From DTPU01 sp963827855 (lineage in GTDB: Bacteria; Planctomycetota; Phycisphaerae; Sedimentisphaerales; Anaerobacaceae): DNA of 64,000 nt. Positions within the stretch are counted from its first letter, which is position 1, and each line of letters starts with the position of its first letter. Below, one piece after another: positions 15,898 to 25,359 of this stretch. The stretch spans positions 434,001 through 498,000 of the forward strand of contig CAWHBY010000004.1 in NCBI GenBank assembly GCA_963827855.1, written 5' to 3'. Both the position numbers and the translations under genes were made by a program. The notes under the pieces are model-generated. The model saw nothing but the letters and a program-made list of their open reading frames with translations. It was not told where the DNA came from and searched no databases.

Positions 15898-17397
15898 ATG
15901 ACTCATTACAGCGACGACCCGCAACCCGCAACCCGTAACCCGCAACCCTCTCTGGCAGACCTTCTGGCCAAGGCCAGGGCCGGCACCCTCACGGCTGCCG
16001 AACGCCTGGCGATCCCGGTCCAGCCCATGCCGCAGCAAGATCCGGTGGAGCGGCGCCGCACGGTCCAGGAGGTGGCCCTCGGCTACAGCGAGACCCAGGC
16101 CCAATGGGAGGCCCTCCGGTGTCTTCAGTGCAAGAAGCCCTTGTGCATGAACGGCTGTCCGGTTCGTATCCAGATCAGGGACTTTATCGCCTGCATCGTG
16201 GAGGGCGACTATCGCAAGGCCCTGGCCGTGATCAAGGAAAGCAGCCTCCTTCCCGCAGTGTGCGGCAGGGTCTGCCCGCAGGAGGTCCAGTGCCAGGAGA
16301 CCTGCGTGCTGGGGCTCCGGCACAAGGACCCATTCAAGGCGGTGTCGATCGGAAGGCTGGAGCGGTTCGTGGCGGACCGCGCCATGTCCAGCAATGATGT
16401 GCCGGCTGTGGCCGCGTCCACGGGCAAGAAGGTGGCCATCATCGGCTCCGGTCCAGGCGGCATTGTGGCAGCCGCGGACACCCGCCGCTGGGGCCACGAC
16501 GTGACGATCTTCGAGGCCTTTCACAAGCCCGGAGGCGTGATGGTGTATGGTATCCCGGAATTTCGGCTGCCCAAGGCCATCGTGGAGCGGGAGATCGACG
16601 TGCTTCGCCAAATGGGCGTGCAGATCGTGACCAACTTCGTGGTCGGACGGACCCGCACCATTACCCAGTTGATGAAGGAAGACGGCTTCGATGCCGTGTA
16701 CATTGGCGTAGGCGCTGGACTGCCCCAGTTCATGAAGATCGAGGGCGAGTCGCTGGTGGGAGTCTACAGCGCCAATGAGTACCTGACCCGTGCCAACCTC
16801 ATGAAGGCGTACCAGTTCGGCCGTGGCTCCGACACCCCCATCGCCCTGTCCAGGAGAGTGGCCGTGGTCGGCGGAGGCAACGTGGCCATGGACTCCGCGC
16901 GCACGGCAGTCCGGCTCGGGGCTGAGAAGGTCTATCTGGTGTATCGCAGGACCGAGGCGGAGATGCCTGCACGGGCTGAGGAGGTCCATCACGCCAAGGA
17001 AGAGGGGATCGAGTTCTGTCTGCTACAGAATCCCCAGCGCATCCTGGGAGATGAGGCCAGCCGCGTGGTCGGTATCGAGTGTCTCAGGTACGAGCTTGGA
17101 GAGCCGGACAAGTCCGGCAGACGCAGGCCGGTGGCGATACCGGGCTCCGAGTTCCGAATAGACGTGGATACGGTCATCATCGCCATCGGCAATGTGGCCA
17201 ATCCCCTCATCCGTCAGACCACGCCCGAGCTGAAGTTCAACCAGTGGGGCAATGTGGTCGTGGACGAGCAGTGCAGGACCTCCATGCCGGGCGTCTACGC
17301 TGGAGGTGATATCGTGCTGGGTGCAGCTACGGTCATCCTGGCCATGGGCCAGGGCCGGACTGCGGCCGCCGCCATCCATGAGGACCTGACGAAATAG
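15898..17397 (+). CDS. nfnB: Nfn large subunit / glutamate-synthase small-chain-like oxidoreductase
   Basis: The 499-residue protein carries Cys motifs for two [4Fe-4S] clusters near the N-terminus (CLQCKKPLCMNGCP and CGRVCPQEVQCQETC). The FAD-binding GSGPGGIVAAADTRR follows near residue 185, then the NADP-binding VVGGGNVAMDSARTAVRLG and a C-terminal AGGDIVLGAATVILAMGQG. It pairs with nfnA 17 nt upstream; a GTG at 15859 would overlap nfnA and is less likely. Residues 6-18 (DDPQPATRNPQPS) are encoded by a low-complexity ACCCGCA-type repeat like the intergenic tracts, so the true start or N-terminus is unusual. Confidence 0.87.
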   Translation: MTHYSDDPQPATRNPQPSLADLLAKARAGTLTAAERLAIPVQPMPQQDPVERRRTVQEVALGYSETQAQWEALRCLQCKKPLCMNGCPVRIQIRDFIACIVEGDYRKALAVIKESSLLPAVCGRVCPQEVQCQETCVLGLRHKDPFKAVSIGRLERFVADRAMSSNDVPAVAASTGKKVAIIGSGPGGIVAAADTRRWGHDVTIFEAFHKPGGVMVYGIPEFRLPKAIVEREIDVLRQMGVQIVTNFVVGRTRTITQLMKEDGFDAVYIGVGAGLPQFMKIEGESLVGVYSANEYLTRANLMKAYQFGRGSDTPIALSRRVAVVGGGNVAMDSARTAVRLGAEKVYLVYRRTEAEMPARAEEVHHAKEEGIEFCLLQNPQRILGDEASRVVGIECLRYELGEPDKSGRRRPVAIPGSEFRIDVDTVIIAIGNVANPLIRQTTPELKFNQWGNVVVDEQCRTSMPGVYAGGDIVLGAATVILAMGQGRTAAAAIHEDLTK

Positions 17398-17421
17398 CCG
17401 TGCTCCGTGCCCCGGCTGTGC

Positions 17422-17450
17422 TTGACAATCCCGGGTTGGGCCTTTAGAGT
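17422..17450 (+). promoter_or_regulatory. Candidate promoter of the DUF1015-aminotransferase operon
   Basis: TTGACA (17422-17427) is perfect. A 17-nt spacer leads to TAGAGT (17445-17450), about 50 nt before ATG 17502. Confidence 0.6.
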
Positions 17451-17501
17451 CAACCCATCCGGTGGAGTCGGATACAGTGGATCGTCTGGGAAAGAGATGT
17501 C

Positions 17502-18875
17502 ATGGAAATACAGGCCTTTAGGGCGATCAGGTTCGATCCCAAGGTTGTCGGCGACGCGGGTCTCTGCATCGCGCCACCGTACGACGTGATCGATGACCAG
17601 CAGCAGCAGCGGCTCTACGACCAGAGCCCCTACAACGTGGTGCGGCTCGACCGCGGCAAGGAATTCCCCGCAGACAACGACCAGGAGAACGTCTATACCC
17701 GTGCGGCTGTCTGTCAGAAGCAGTGGCTCGACCAGGGGGTGCTCAGGCAGGATGATCGTGATTCGATCTACGGCTACGTCCAGGATTTCGAGATGGCTGG
17801 CCAGACCTTCTGCCGCAAAAGTTTTGTCGCCGTGGCCAAGATGGAGGACTTCGGCCCTATCGTCAGACCCCACGAGGAGATCCTGACCAAGCCCATGCTG
17901 GACCGTCTGGCCCTCAAGCGGGCCACCCAGACCCAGTTGGGCCTGGTGTTCATGCTCTACGAAGACCCCACGTCCGTGGTCGAGCGGATCATCGACAAGG
18001 CCATGGAGGCGCAGGCCCTGGTCGACGCCACAGACGAGCAAGGGGTGCGGCACCGTCTCTACGCAGTCGCCCAGCCGGCAGAGGTCAAGCGAATCGTACA
18101 GATGATGGCAGACAAGGCCTGCATCATCGCAGACGGTCATCACCGCTATACCACGGGCCTGAAGTTCGCGGAGGAATCCGGTGACCCTGCGGCCCGGTAC
18201 CAGATGATGGCCTTTGCCAACACCGCGCAGCCGGGCCTGATCGTGCTGGCCACGCACCGGCTGATCGGCGGGATCACCGACTTCCATGGCCCCCGCCTGG
18301 TCGAGTGTCTCCAGCGGGACTTTGACATCGAGCGGTATCCCTTCGCCTCACCCAGCGAGAAGGTCAAGGCCAAGGACCGGATGCGGGCGAGGATGAAGGC
18401 CCTGTTTGACAAGGACTGCACGGGATTCGGCGTGTACTTCGGCCACGGTGAGTTCAGCGTGGCCAGTCTTCGGGACGAGCAGGCCATGCAGAAGGCCGCA
18501 CCCGGCATGAGCCCCGCGTGGCGCCAGTTGGACGTGGCGGTCCTCCAGACCCTGGTGCTGGAGGGATGCCTGGGGATCACCGCCGCGAGGCTGGCCCAGG
18601 GCGGCGCAGTCGGCTACGTCAAGGACACCACCTCGGGCGTGGATGATGCTGTGGCGAAGGTCGACCTGGGCCTGCAGAAGGCGGCGTTCTTCCTCAACCC
18701 CATCAAGATCCGCCAGCTCAAGGCCGTGACGGACGCAGGTCAGCGGATGCCGCAGAAATCGACGTTCTTCTATCCCAAGATGTTCACGGGATTGACTATA
18801 CAGAAACTGGAACCCATGGATTCGACGCCTTCCGCGCCGACGAACCGATCCCAAAACAGGAGGCAACATGGCTGA
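17502..18875 (+). CDS. DUF1015 family protein
   Basis: The 457-residue product has the DUF1015 hallmarks: IAPPYDVI near residue 23, SPYNVVRLDRG, GPIVRPHEEILTKPMLDRL near 120, and ADGHHRYTTGL near 205. Members are conserved in anaerobes and frequently lie beside serine-pathway genes (serA, serC-like); the reaction is unknown. Here the stop overlaps the start of a class V aminotransferase by 8 nt, which fits that association and suggests translational coupling. No membrane segment or signal peptide is visible. Family confidence is high; role is inference from context. Confidence 0.85.
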   Translation: MEIQAFRAIRFDPKVVGDAGLCIAPPYDVIDDQQQQRLYDQSPYNVVRLDRGKEFPADNDQENVYTRAAVCQKQWLDQGVLRQDDRDSIYGYVQDFEMAGQTFCRKSFVAVAKMEDFGPIVRPHEEILTKPMLDRLALKRATQTQLGLVFMLYEDPTSVVERIIDKAMEAQALVDATDEQGVRHRLYAVAQPAEVKRIVQMMADKACIIADGHHRYTTGLKFAEESGDPAARYQMMAFANTAQPGLIVLATHRLIGGITDFHGPRLVECLQRDFDIERYPFASPSEKVKAKDRMRARMKALFDKDCTGFGVYFGHGEFSVASLRDEQAMQKAAPGMSPAWRQLDVAVLQTLVLEGCLGITAARLAQGGAVGYVKDTTSGVDDAVAKVDLGLQKAAFFLNPIKIRQLKAVTDAGQRMPQKSTFFYPKMFTGLTIQKLEPMDSTPSAPTNRSQNRRQHG

Positions 18876-19956
18876 TTGGAGAAACCCACCCAGACTGTTC
18901 ATTCCCGGCCCGGTACAGGTCTACGATGATGTGCTGAAGCAACTGGCCCGTCCCACGCTGGGACACCGGGGCAAGGACTACGCTCAACTGCAGCAGGAGA
19001 CCGTCGACCTCCTGAAGAAGGTGCTGTTCACGGACCAGTACGTCTTTCTCTCCACATCGAGCGCGTCAGGGATCTGGGAGGCGTGTATCCGGAACTGCGT
19101 CAAGCCCGGAGAGAAGGTCCTGGCCACGTGTTGCGGGGCCTTCAGCGACAAGTGGGCGGAGGTGGTGCGAGACTGCGGACGCCAGGTTGATATCCTGAAG
19201 GTCGAGTGGGGAAAGCCCGTCACGCCCGATCTGATTGATCAACGGCTCGCCAGTGGCGGTTACGCGGCCATCACCCTGGTCTACAGCGAGACCAGCACGG
19301 GCCTGATCAATCCGGTCTATGAGATCGCGGAGATGATGAAGGCCAAGTACCCGGGTGTCCTGGTCTTTGTGGACGCAGTCAGCGCCATGGTGGGCATGCC
19401 CATCCACTTTGACAAGCTGGGCTGGGACGTCGGCTTTGCCTCCGTGCAGAAGGCCTTCGCCCTGCCTCCGGGATTCGCCGTGGCCGCAGTCAGCAAGCGG
19501 GCCATCGAGAAGAGCAAGAGCGTGCCGGACCGGGGCTACTACTTCAACTTCGAGCTCTGGGCCGAGGCTGCGGAGAAGAACCAGACCCTGGTCACGCCCA
19601 GCATCCCGCACATCATGGGCCTGCGATACCAGGCCGAGAAGTTCGTGAACGAGGGCATGGAGAACGTCTGGAAGCGGCACAAGGAGATGGGCGACTACAC
19701 CCGCGGCTGGGCCAAGGCCAAGTGGGCCCTGTTCTGCGAAGAGAAGTATGCCTCCAATACCCTTACCACCATCAAGAACACCCGGGGCGTGAAGATGGCC
19801 GATCTGATCGCGGCGGTCAAGAAGAAGCACAACACGATCTTCAGCGACGGCTACGGCAAGCTCAAGGAAAACACCTTCCGTATCGCCCACATGGGCGACA
19901 TCAGCCTCGCAGAGGTCAAGGAGCTGACCGGGTGGATCGATGAGGAAACGAAGTAG
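18868..19956 (+). CDS. Class V aminotransferase (serine-pyruvate / alanine-glyoxylate type)
   Basis: The 362-residue PLP enzyme of the AGXT/SerC-like fold starts with the substrate loop FIPGPVQV. It carries LSTSSASGIWEACIRN for phosphate binding, the PLP aspartate in VFVDAVSAMVGMP, and the Schiff-base lysine in FASVQKAFALPPG near residue 200. An AGGAGG ribosome site precedes ATG 18868 inside the end of the DUF1015 gene. With DUF1015 it probably makes or converts serine (phosphohydroxypyruvate or hydroxypyruvate as partner). Whether it acts as phosphoserine, serine-glyoxylate or alanine-glyoxylate transaminase cannot be decided from sequence. A clear terminator follows. Confidence 0.82.
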   Translation: MADWRNPPRLFIPGPVQVYDDVLKQLARPTLGHRGKDYAQLQQETVDLLKKVLFTDQYVFLSTSSASGIWEACIRNCVKPGEKVLATCCGAFSDKWAEVVRDCGRQVDILKVEWGKPVTPDLIDQRLASGGYAAITLVYSETSTGLINPVYEIAEMMKAKYPGVLVFVDAVSAMVGMPIHFDKLGWDVGFASVQKAFALPPGFAVAAVSKRAIEKSKSVPDRGYYFNFELWAEAAEKNQTLVTPSIPHIMGLRYQAEKFVNEGMENVWKRHKEMGDYTRGWAKAKWALFCEEKYASNTLTTIKNTRGVKMADLIAAVKKKHNTIFSDGYGKLKENTFRIAHMGDISLAEVKELTGWIDEETK

Positions 19957-19964
19957 AGAGGAAG

Positions 19965-20000
19965 GTCTTAGGTTTTAGCTTTTAGGTATTAGGTTTTAGG
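19965..20000. repeat. TTTTAGG-type low-complexity tract
   Basis: Five degenerate copies of a 7-mer (TCTTAGG, TTTTAGC, TTTTAGG, TATTAGG, TTTTAGG) run in one orientation just before the terminator of the aminotransferase gene. Confidence 0.6.
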
Positions 20001-20006
20001 AAAGAC

Positions 20007-20036
20007 AAGGTGGGCCGGTTGGGCCCACCTTTTTTG
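20007..20036 (+). terminator. Rho-independent terminator of the DUF1015-aminotransferase operon
   Basis: AAGGTGGGCC and GGGCCCACCT form a 10-bp GC-rich stem with a 4-nt loop, followed by TTTTTTG. Confidence 0.85.
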
Positions 20037-20192
20037 TTGGCCTGCGGCGGTGCGAAGGGTCTCTCATGGAAATCTCAAGAAAGGTCGTAACGAATACCGG
20101 CGGACCGGGACCCAATGGGTGAGACGGAGAATGATGCGAGGCAACGCCGTCTTGCTGAAGGATTGTATCTCTCTGCGAAAAAGGAGGCTTCG

Positions 20193-21110
20193 ATGAAGGT
20201 GAGAAATAGGGGAAGTGCATGGTTGGTCGCGGTCTCGTGGGGTCTGGTTCTGGCCTTGGGCTGGCCTGCGAGGGCTGCGGACGATGGAACGGCAGGCCAA
20301 GACGTGAACTGGGCGGAGCCCAACGAGGCCGCGTCCTTCTCCGCGGCGTGGACGTCCGCCACCCTGTCCGCCTCGCTACAGAATCCTGTGGAGCACCGAG
20401 GGATGGCCGACACAGGGGTGACGCGGACGCTCGGTGTCATGGCCAAGATCACCATCGATCCTCTCGCCAAGGTGTTTGGCACCACCCACAGCGTGGCCGA
20501 TCTGCTGGCGGTCACAGAGACTGGCGATCAACTGGCGGGGCCGGTTAGAGGCTCATCGTATCGCAGCTACTCGCCGCTCAGCCTGCCCGGCTACCAGCTC
20601 ACCAGCCTTGCCTTTCCCATGGACCCCAACCGCGGGTATCCGGTCCTGCTCAAGGAGGTCAGTTGGACCCTGTATGCCCTCCTGTACCGGCAGGAGCAAT
20701 GGACCGATGTTCCTTTCCAGGCCACGGCTCAGTGGGTCCAGATCGCCCCTGGGATCAAGGTCCAGTTCACCCGGGCCACCTCACAGGCAGGAGCGTTCCA
20801 GTACGAGTTCACCGGCCGGTACGAGGGCCCGGCCAGTCCCTTCATGGGCGACCCCTCGGTCGGGGAAGGCAGTCCGCTCCCCTGGCACTTGGTCGCCAAG
20901 ATCGAGATGCTGGATGCCAAGGGCGCGACAATCCGGACGTCCTACTCTGACCGGGGGCAACGGCAGTCAGCGGGCTCCGTTGTTTGTTCGGGTTCCGGCG
21001 AGTACTCGGCCAGTGGTGGCGTCAAGACCATGCGGTTCCGGGTGATCCTCAATCCCTATGAGATCAAGCTTCCCTTTGTCTTGACGGATATTCCCGTCCC
21101 GACGCTGTAG
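20193..21110 (+). CDS. Secreted protein of unknown function
   Basis: The 305-residue protein starts at ATG 20193, placed by an AAGGAGG 7 nt upstream. It has a signal peptide (MKVRNRG, hydrophobic VSWGLVLALGW, cleavage near PARAADDG). The mature part is polar and rich in Ser, Thr and Tyr, with no transmembrane helix and almost no cysteine (one in SVVCSGSGEY). Strands such as FRVILNPYEIKLPFVLTDIPV suggest an all-beta exported domain. No family is recognised. Structured-element copy 2 follows. Confidence 0.6.
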   Translation: MKVRNRGSAWLVAVSWGLVLALGWPARAADDGTAGQDVNWAEPNEAASFSAAWTSATLSASLQNPVEHRGMADTGVTRTLGVMAKITIDPLAKVFGTTHSVADLLAVTETGDQLAGPVRGSSYRSYSPLSLPGYQLTSLAFPMDPNRGYPVLLKEVSWTLYALLYRQEQWTDVPFQATAQWVQIAPGIKVQFTRATSQAGAFQYEFTGRYEGPASPFMGDPSVGEGSPLPWHLVAKIEMLDAKGATIRTSYSDRGQRQSAGSVVCSGSGEYSASGGVKTMRFRVILNPYEIKLPFVLTDIPVPTL

Positions 21111-21142
21111 GTGCATGGACGGGACAGTTGAAAGGCAGCCCA

Positions 21143-21680
21143 AATGGCACCTCCGCGTTGGGTTATCTCGTCCAGCAGAACTGGCGACTGCTGGATACAT
21201 GTGGCGACTGGTCGTGAAGCGTTCCTGTTTCTTGCCGCGAATGACGCTAATGAACGCGAATGCTGGCGCGGGGGCGTGGGTCTTGACGTGTTCGTGACTC
21301 CGCCGCCTGATCCACGGCTTCGCCGTGCCTCGGCGACTGCGTCGCCGAGGGCGGCCTTGATCTGGCAGCTTAGGCTGTGGGCGCTACTTCCCTTCCACAG
21401 AAGAAGCTCCTCTTGGGACTTTCGTCAGGAGACGAAGCCGTACGCATGCGAGCAAGCAGGACTCCATGGAGCGAGCTGGCTCGCAGAATGGAGGCCTGCA
21501 CAGCTCGCCCGGTACGCTGTGGCGTACCGGTACGCGCAAGCGTCGCGTACGGCGGTCCCACGACCGAGCCCAACCTGTCGAGGCGGCGACAGCCATTCGC
21601 GTTCATTGGCGTTATTCGCGGCAAACGAAGTCCTTCGGTTCTCTCTTCACCGCGACAGCAGGGCGGGTCTATTGAACTCG
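21143..21680. repeat. Structured MITE-like element, copy 2
   Basis: Inverted terminal arrays lie at 21232-21262 and 21594-21624 (TTGCCGCGAAT... outward). Conserved block CCGCCTGATCCACGGCTTCG lies at about 21302. Core closing stem: GCCGTACGC 21437-21445 with GCGTACGGC 21545-21553. First arm: GCAGG-CTCCAT 21456-21467 with ATGGAG-CCTGC 21488-21499, capped by GCGAGC/GCTCGC. Second arm: CCGGTACG 21509-21516 with CGTACCGG 21523-21530. The left flank shares GCGTTGGGTTATCTCGTCCA (about 21155) with copy 1. It fills the convergent junction of the secreted-protein gene and pyk. Long reading frames through it are by-products of the repeats. Confidence 0.7.
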
Positions 21681-21758
21681 GTCCGCGCAAAGGCTCCTCG
21701 TGTGACCGGACTCCGGTCCAGTCGCCGCGGGTCCCTCTTGCGGTTGCAGCTCGAATCA

Positions 21759-22763
21759 TCAATCCGCAATCTCTGCCTCTGCTGCTGTGATGATCTGCCG
21801 CAGGGTGCGGACCACCTCGACCGGATGCTGGCCCATCGCGGTTTCGCCGGTCAGGACCAGGCCGTCCGCCCCCTGCCAGACCGCTGTGGCCACGTCGGTC
21901 AGCTCTGCCCGCGTGGGCACGGGACTTGTGATCATGCTGTGCAGGATGTGGGTCGCGACCCACAATGGGCTTGCCAGATCCTGGCAGAGGCCTGCCAGCC
22001 GCCGTTGGATGCCCGGAATCGTGGCGGGCTCCACCTCCACGCCCAGGTCGCCCCGGGCCAGAAGGCAGACGTCGCTGGCCTCCATGATGGCCTCGAGTTG
22101 ATCGAGTGCCTGCCGGGTCTCGATCTTCGCAACGACCTTGACGGCCGCGTCGCCGAGGCCCGCCCGCAGGAGCCGGACGTCCTGGGCTGAGTGGACGAAG
22201 CTCAGGGCCAGGTATTCGAGACCCTGGTCAACCGCCCAGCGCACGCAACGCCAATCCTCGTCTGTGACGGCCGGCGCGGACAGATGGGTGTCAGGCAGGT
22301 TGATGCCCTTGCGGCTGGTCAGGTGGCCGCCCCGGATGACCTCGCAGACCACCTGGCCTTCACTCCGGCTGACGGCCCGAAGCACGAGCTTGCCTTCATC
22401 GATGAAGATCCGGTCTCCAGTCCTGACGTCCCGGCTGAAGTGTTCGTAGTTGGTGCCGAACCGGTTGCAGTCCCCTGCTTCGCTATCCGCTGCGATGGTG
22501 ACGTGTTGGCCTGCCTTGAGCGTCTGGCCGTCCGGCTCGATCCGGCCGACGCGGAACCGGGGTCCGCACAGGTCGCCCAGCACGGATGCAGGGCTGCCCG
22601 CGATCAGGGTCGCCTCTGCCAGGGCGGCCACCCTGGCGGCGTGCTCCTCGAGGCTCCCCTGCGAGAAGTTGATCCTGAACACCTCGGCGCCGGCCTCGAT
22701 CATGGCCGCGAGGGTTCGGCTGTCCGAGCACGAGGGCCCGAGAGTGGCAATGATCCTGGGCAT
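21759..22763 (-). CDS. pyk: Short pyruvate kinase
   Basis: Pyruvate kinase converts phosphoenolpyruvate and ADP to pyruvate and ATP. RIIATLGPSCSD and VFRINFSQGS at the N-terminus, GDLCGPRFRVG, the substrate/metal region VVAKIETRQALDQLEAIM near residue 215, LLARGDLGVEV, and VWQGADGLVLTGETAMGQHP near 300 are all family signatures. At 334 residues it lacks the C-terminal allosteric domain of the usual 450-580 residue enzymes, ending just after the barrel. It lies directly downstream of pfp in the same direction, forming a lower-glycolysis pair, with a strong hairpin between them. Confidence 0.88.
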   Translation of the reverse strand: MPRIIATLGPSCSDSRTLAAMIEAGAEVFRINFSQGSLEEHAARVAALAEATLIAGSPASVLGDLCGPRFRVGRIEPDGQTLKAGQHVTIAADSEAGDCNRFGTNYEHFSRDVRTGDRIFIDEGKLVLRAVSRSEGQVVCEVIRGGHLTSRKGINLPDTHLSAPAVTDEDWRCVRWAVDQGLEYLALSFVHSAQDVRLLRAGLGDAAVKVVAKIETRQALDQLEAIMEASDVCLLARGDLGVEVEPATIPGIQRRLAGLCQDLASPLWVATHILHSMITSPVPTRAELTDVATAVWQGADGLVLTGETAMGQHPVEVVRTLRQIITAAEAEIAD

Positions 22764-22781
22764 AGAGGCTCCGTTACGAAA

Positions 22782-22809
22782 CCGGGCAGGCGTCCTATCG
22801 CCTGCCCGG
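22782..22809 (-). terminator. GC-rich hairpin between pfp and pyk
   Basis: CCGGGCAGGCG and CGCCTGCCCGG form a perfect 11-bp stem around a 6-nt loop, 19 nt before the pyk start. There is no long U-tract, so it may be an attenuator or mRNA-processing structure rather than a full terminator. Confidence 0.45.
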
Positions 22810-22815
22810 CAGTGA

Positions 22816-22872
22816 ACTCAGAATCCAGAATACCTAAAACCTAAAACTCAAAAACCTGAGACTCAAGACCCA
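22816..22872. repeat. ACCTAAA-type low-complexity tract
   Basis: CAGAATCCAGAATACCTAAA is followed by ACCTAAAACTCAAAAACCTG and similar 7-mers between pfp and pyk. It joins both motif types (CAGAATC and CCTAAAA) seen at other junctions. Confidence 0.6.
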
Positions 22873-22884
22873 GTCTTGTAGTCG

Positions 22885-24096
22885 CTAGATCCGCGGATAG
22901 TCTCCCAGATAGGCAGTCTTGGGAAGCCCGCCCGTCAGAGGCAGGGCATAGTCGACGAACGCCGCTGTCACGTTGTTGCCGTCTGCGACGATGAACTCGG
23001 GGTTCAGCGACTTGGTCTTCTCCGCGACGCTGGCCAGCTTGGTCCTGAAGTATGTGACTCCGTACTTGCCCTGCCTGGCGGTCCGCCTCATGGCCACAGA
23101 ACCGCTCTTGACCCTCAGGGCGTGCTTGACGGCCTCACGGCCGCACCGACGGCCCTCTGCCACGTCGACGCTGGACTGCATGCCCGCAAAGCTCCTCTGG
23201 AGATAGCCGAAGGTGTCGGCTCGCACCCGCTTGATGCCCAGCTTGGCCTTGACCTGCGTAGCCAGGTAGTCGGCCAGGGCCCCTGTGCCGGAGAGCTGGA
23301 TGTTGCCGTGGGAGTCGGTCTCCGAGGTCTGCGTGATCTTCTTGGCCCAGAGCATGTTGTCCGTGTCACAGATGCCTTCACTGACTGCAATCACGCAGCG
23401 TCCGAGACGCTTGTAGACCCTGTCGATGTCAGAGACGAACCGATCCATCGAGATCGGCCGCTCCGGCAGATAGATCAGGTGCGGTCCGTCGTCGTCCCGC
23501 TGTCTTCCCAGGGCTGCAGCGGCAGTCAGGAAGCCGGCGTTGCGTCCCATGATCACGTCGATCTTCACGCCCGGCAGCGCCCTGTTGTCGAGGTCGTCGC
23601 CCATCAGGGCACAGGCCACGAACTTGGCCGCCGTTCCATAGCCCGGGCAGTGGTCCGTGACCAGAAGGTCATTGTCCACGGTCTTCGGGACGTGGAAGGC
23701 ACGGAGGTCGTAGCCCATCTGCCCCGCCATCTCGTCGATGATCCTCGCCGTGTTGGCGGAGTCGTTGCCGCCGATGTAGAAAAAGTAGCGGACGTTGAGC
23801 TTCTTGAAGACGCTGAAGATTCTCTCGCAATAGGCCTTGTCCGGCTTGTCGCGACTGGAGCCCAAGGCCGAGGAGGGGCTGGCGGCAACCGCCTTCAGCT
23901 CCTCTGCGGAGAGCTTCTTGAGGTCTACGAACTGCTCCTTGACCATGCCTTCCACTGCGTGGACCGAACCGTAGAGGTTCTCGATCTCTGCGTGCTTGCA
24001 TGCCTCCTCGATCACGCCCACCAGCGAGGCGTTGATTACACCCGTGGGGCCACCCGACTGGCCGACCACTGCATTAGCCTTAGGTGCTGCTGCCAT
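22885..24096 (-). CDS. pfp: 6-phosphofructokinase, pyrophosphate-dependent type
   Basis: This 403-residue enzyme phosphorylates fructose-6-phosphate, most likely with PPi. GQSGGPTGVINASLVG at the N-terminus, YIGGNDSANTARII near residue 108, VPKTVDNDL near 138, IDVIMGRNAGFLTAA and a C-terminal TFGYLQRSFAGM are the PFK signatures. GGND in place of the GGDG of ATP enzymes supports the PPi type. ATG 24096 is preferred over 24291 because GGAGA precedes it and a TATAAT promoter lies about 55 nt upstream. The longer start would run into the neighbouring hairpin region. It probably forms a transcript with pyk. Confidence 0.88.
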   Translation of the reverse strand: MAAAPKANAVVGQSGGPTGVINASLVGVIEEACKHAEIENLYGSVHAVEGMVKEQFVDLKKLSAEELKAVAASPSSALGSSRDKPDKAYCERIFSVFKKLNVRYFFYIGGNDSANTARIIDEMAGQMGYDLRAFHVPKTVDNDLLVTDHCPGYGTAAKFVACALMGDDLDNRALPGVKIDVIMGRNAGFLTAAAALGRQRDDDGPHLIYLPERPISMDRFVSDIDRVYKRLGRCVIAVSEGICDTDNMLWAKKITQTSETDSHGNIQLSGTGALADYLATQVKAKLGIKRVRADTFGYLQRSFAGMQSSVDVAEGRRCGREAVKHALRVKSGSVAMRRTARQGKYGVTYFRTKLASVAEKTKSLNPEFIVADGNNVTAAFVDYALPLTGGLPKTAYLGDYPRI

Positions 24097-24148
24097 TGTC
24101 TGATGTCTCCAAAAAAGACCGATTCGTTCGAATCCTGGAAAAAGGCGT

Positions 24149-24177
24149 ATTATAGCGCCTGTCTGGACGGGCACAAG
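24149..24177 (-). promoter_or_regulatory. Candidate pfp promoter
   Basis: A perfect TATAAT is read at 24154-24149 on the minus strand. The best -35 is CTTGTG or TTGTGC at 16-17 nt. It lies about 55 nt before the start codon. Confidence 0.5.
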
Positions 24178-24200
24178 AGGGCTATTTCGGCCAAAATGAC

Positions 24201-24225
24201 AAGGGGCGGCGCCAGGCCGCCCCTT
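24201..24225 (-). terminator. Terminator-like hairpin after the prepilin-like gene
   Basis: AAGGGGCGGC and GCCGCCCCTT pair perfectly around a 5-nt loop, 30 nt past the stop of the upstream minus-strand gene. Only a short T-rich stretch (GTCATTTTGG) follows. Confidence 0.6.
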
Positions 24226-24254
24226 GGAATGTGCATTGAAACCTGTCGTATCGA

Positions 24255-25049
<795 letters not shown>

Positions 25050-25359
25050 AGACTCACACTTCTCCTTTCAAGCTGCTCATGCCCGCCCTAGCTGGACAAT
25101 CCGGTGTGGCAGGCCTACGACCACCCTTTGGACTGACGTTCTTACACTACCTAAGACGCCGTCAGCCAGGCATCTGTTCCGTACTGGGGGCCAGTTTCCA
25201 TGGAAGGCCCTCCTAGACAGCCACCTTGTCCCTATTATCGCCAATTGGCAAGACCATCGACAATGCACAATCGCGTTTTTTTTTAACCATTTTGCGAATC
25301 TGCCCTATCGAGGCGATCTGTCGAGGAAATACCTCGGAGGATCGGCCAGGTGCGGGACG
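25050..25359. other. Intergenic region, 310 nt, between prepilin-like gene and regulator
   Basis: It holds a possible promoter for the prepilin-like gene and a 9-nt T-run at about 25272 on the plus strand. No ORF with plausible composition and no terminator for the regulator gene were recognised. Confidence 0.4.
25234..25263 (-). promoter_or_regulatory. Possible promoter of the prepilin-like gene
   Basis: On the minus strand TTGTCG (25263-25258) and GATAAT (25239-25234) are spaced by 18 nt. The leader would be about 180 nt. Confidence 0.3.

Noticed and set aside
20119..20192. Upstream extension of the secreted protein to 20115
   Set aside because: The AAGGAGG site and signal peptide place the start at 20193; the extension is hydrophilic and unlike a leader.
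21144..22190. Long plus-strand frame (348 codons) through element copy 2 and antisense to pyk
   Set aside because: It is made of the repeat arrays and of the reverse complement of pyk; composition and motifs are those of a by-product.
24115..24145. tRNA T-loop-like TTCGAATCC
   Set aside because: No acceptor stem, D-arm or anticodon arm around it; it lies between the pfp -10 box and the start codon.
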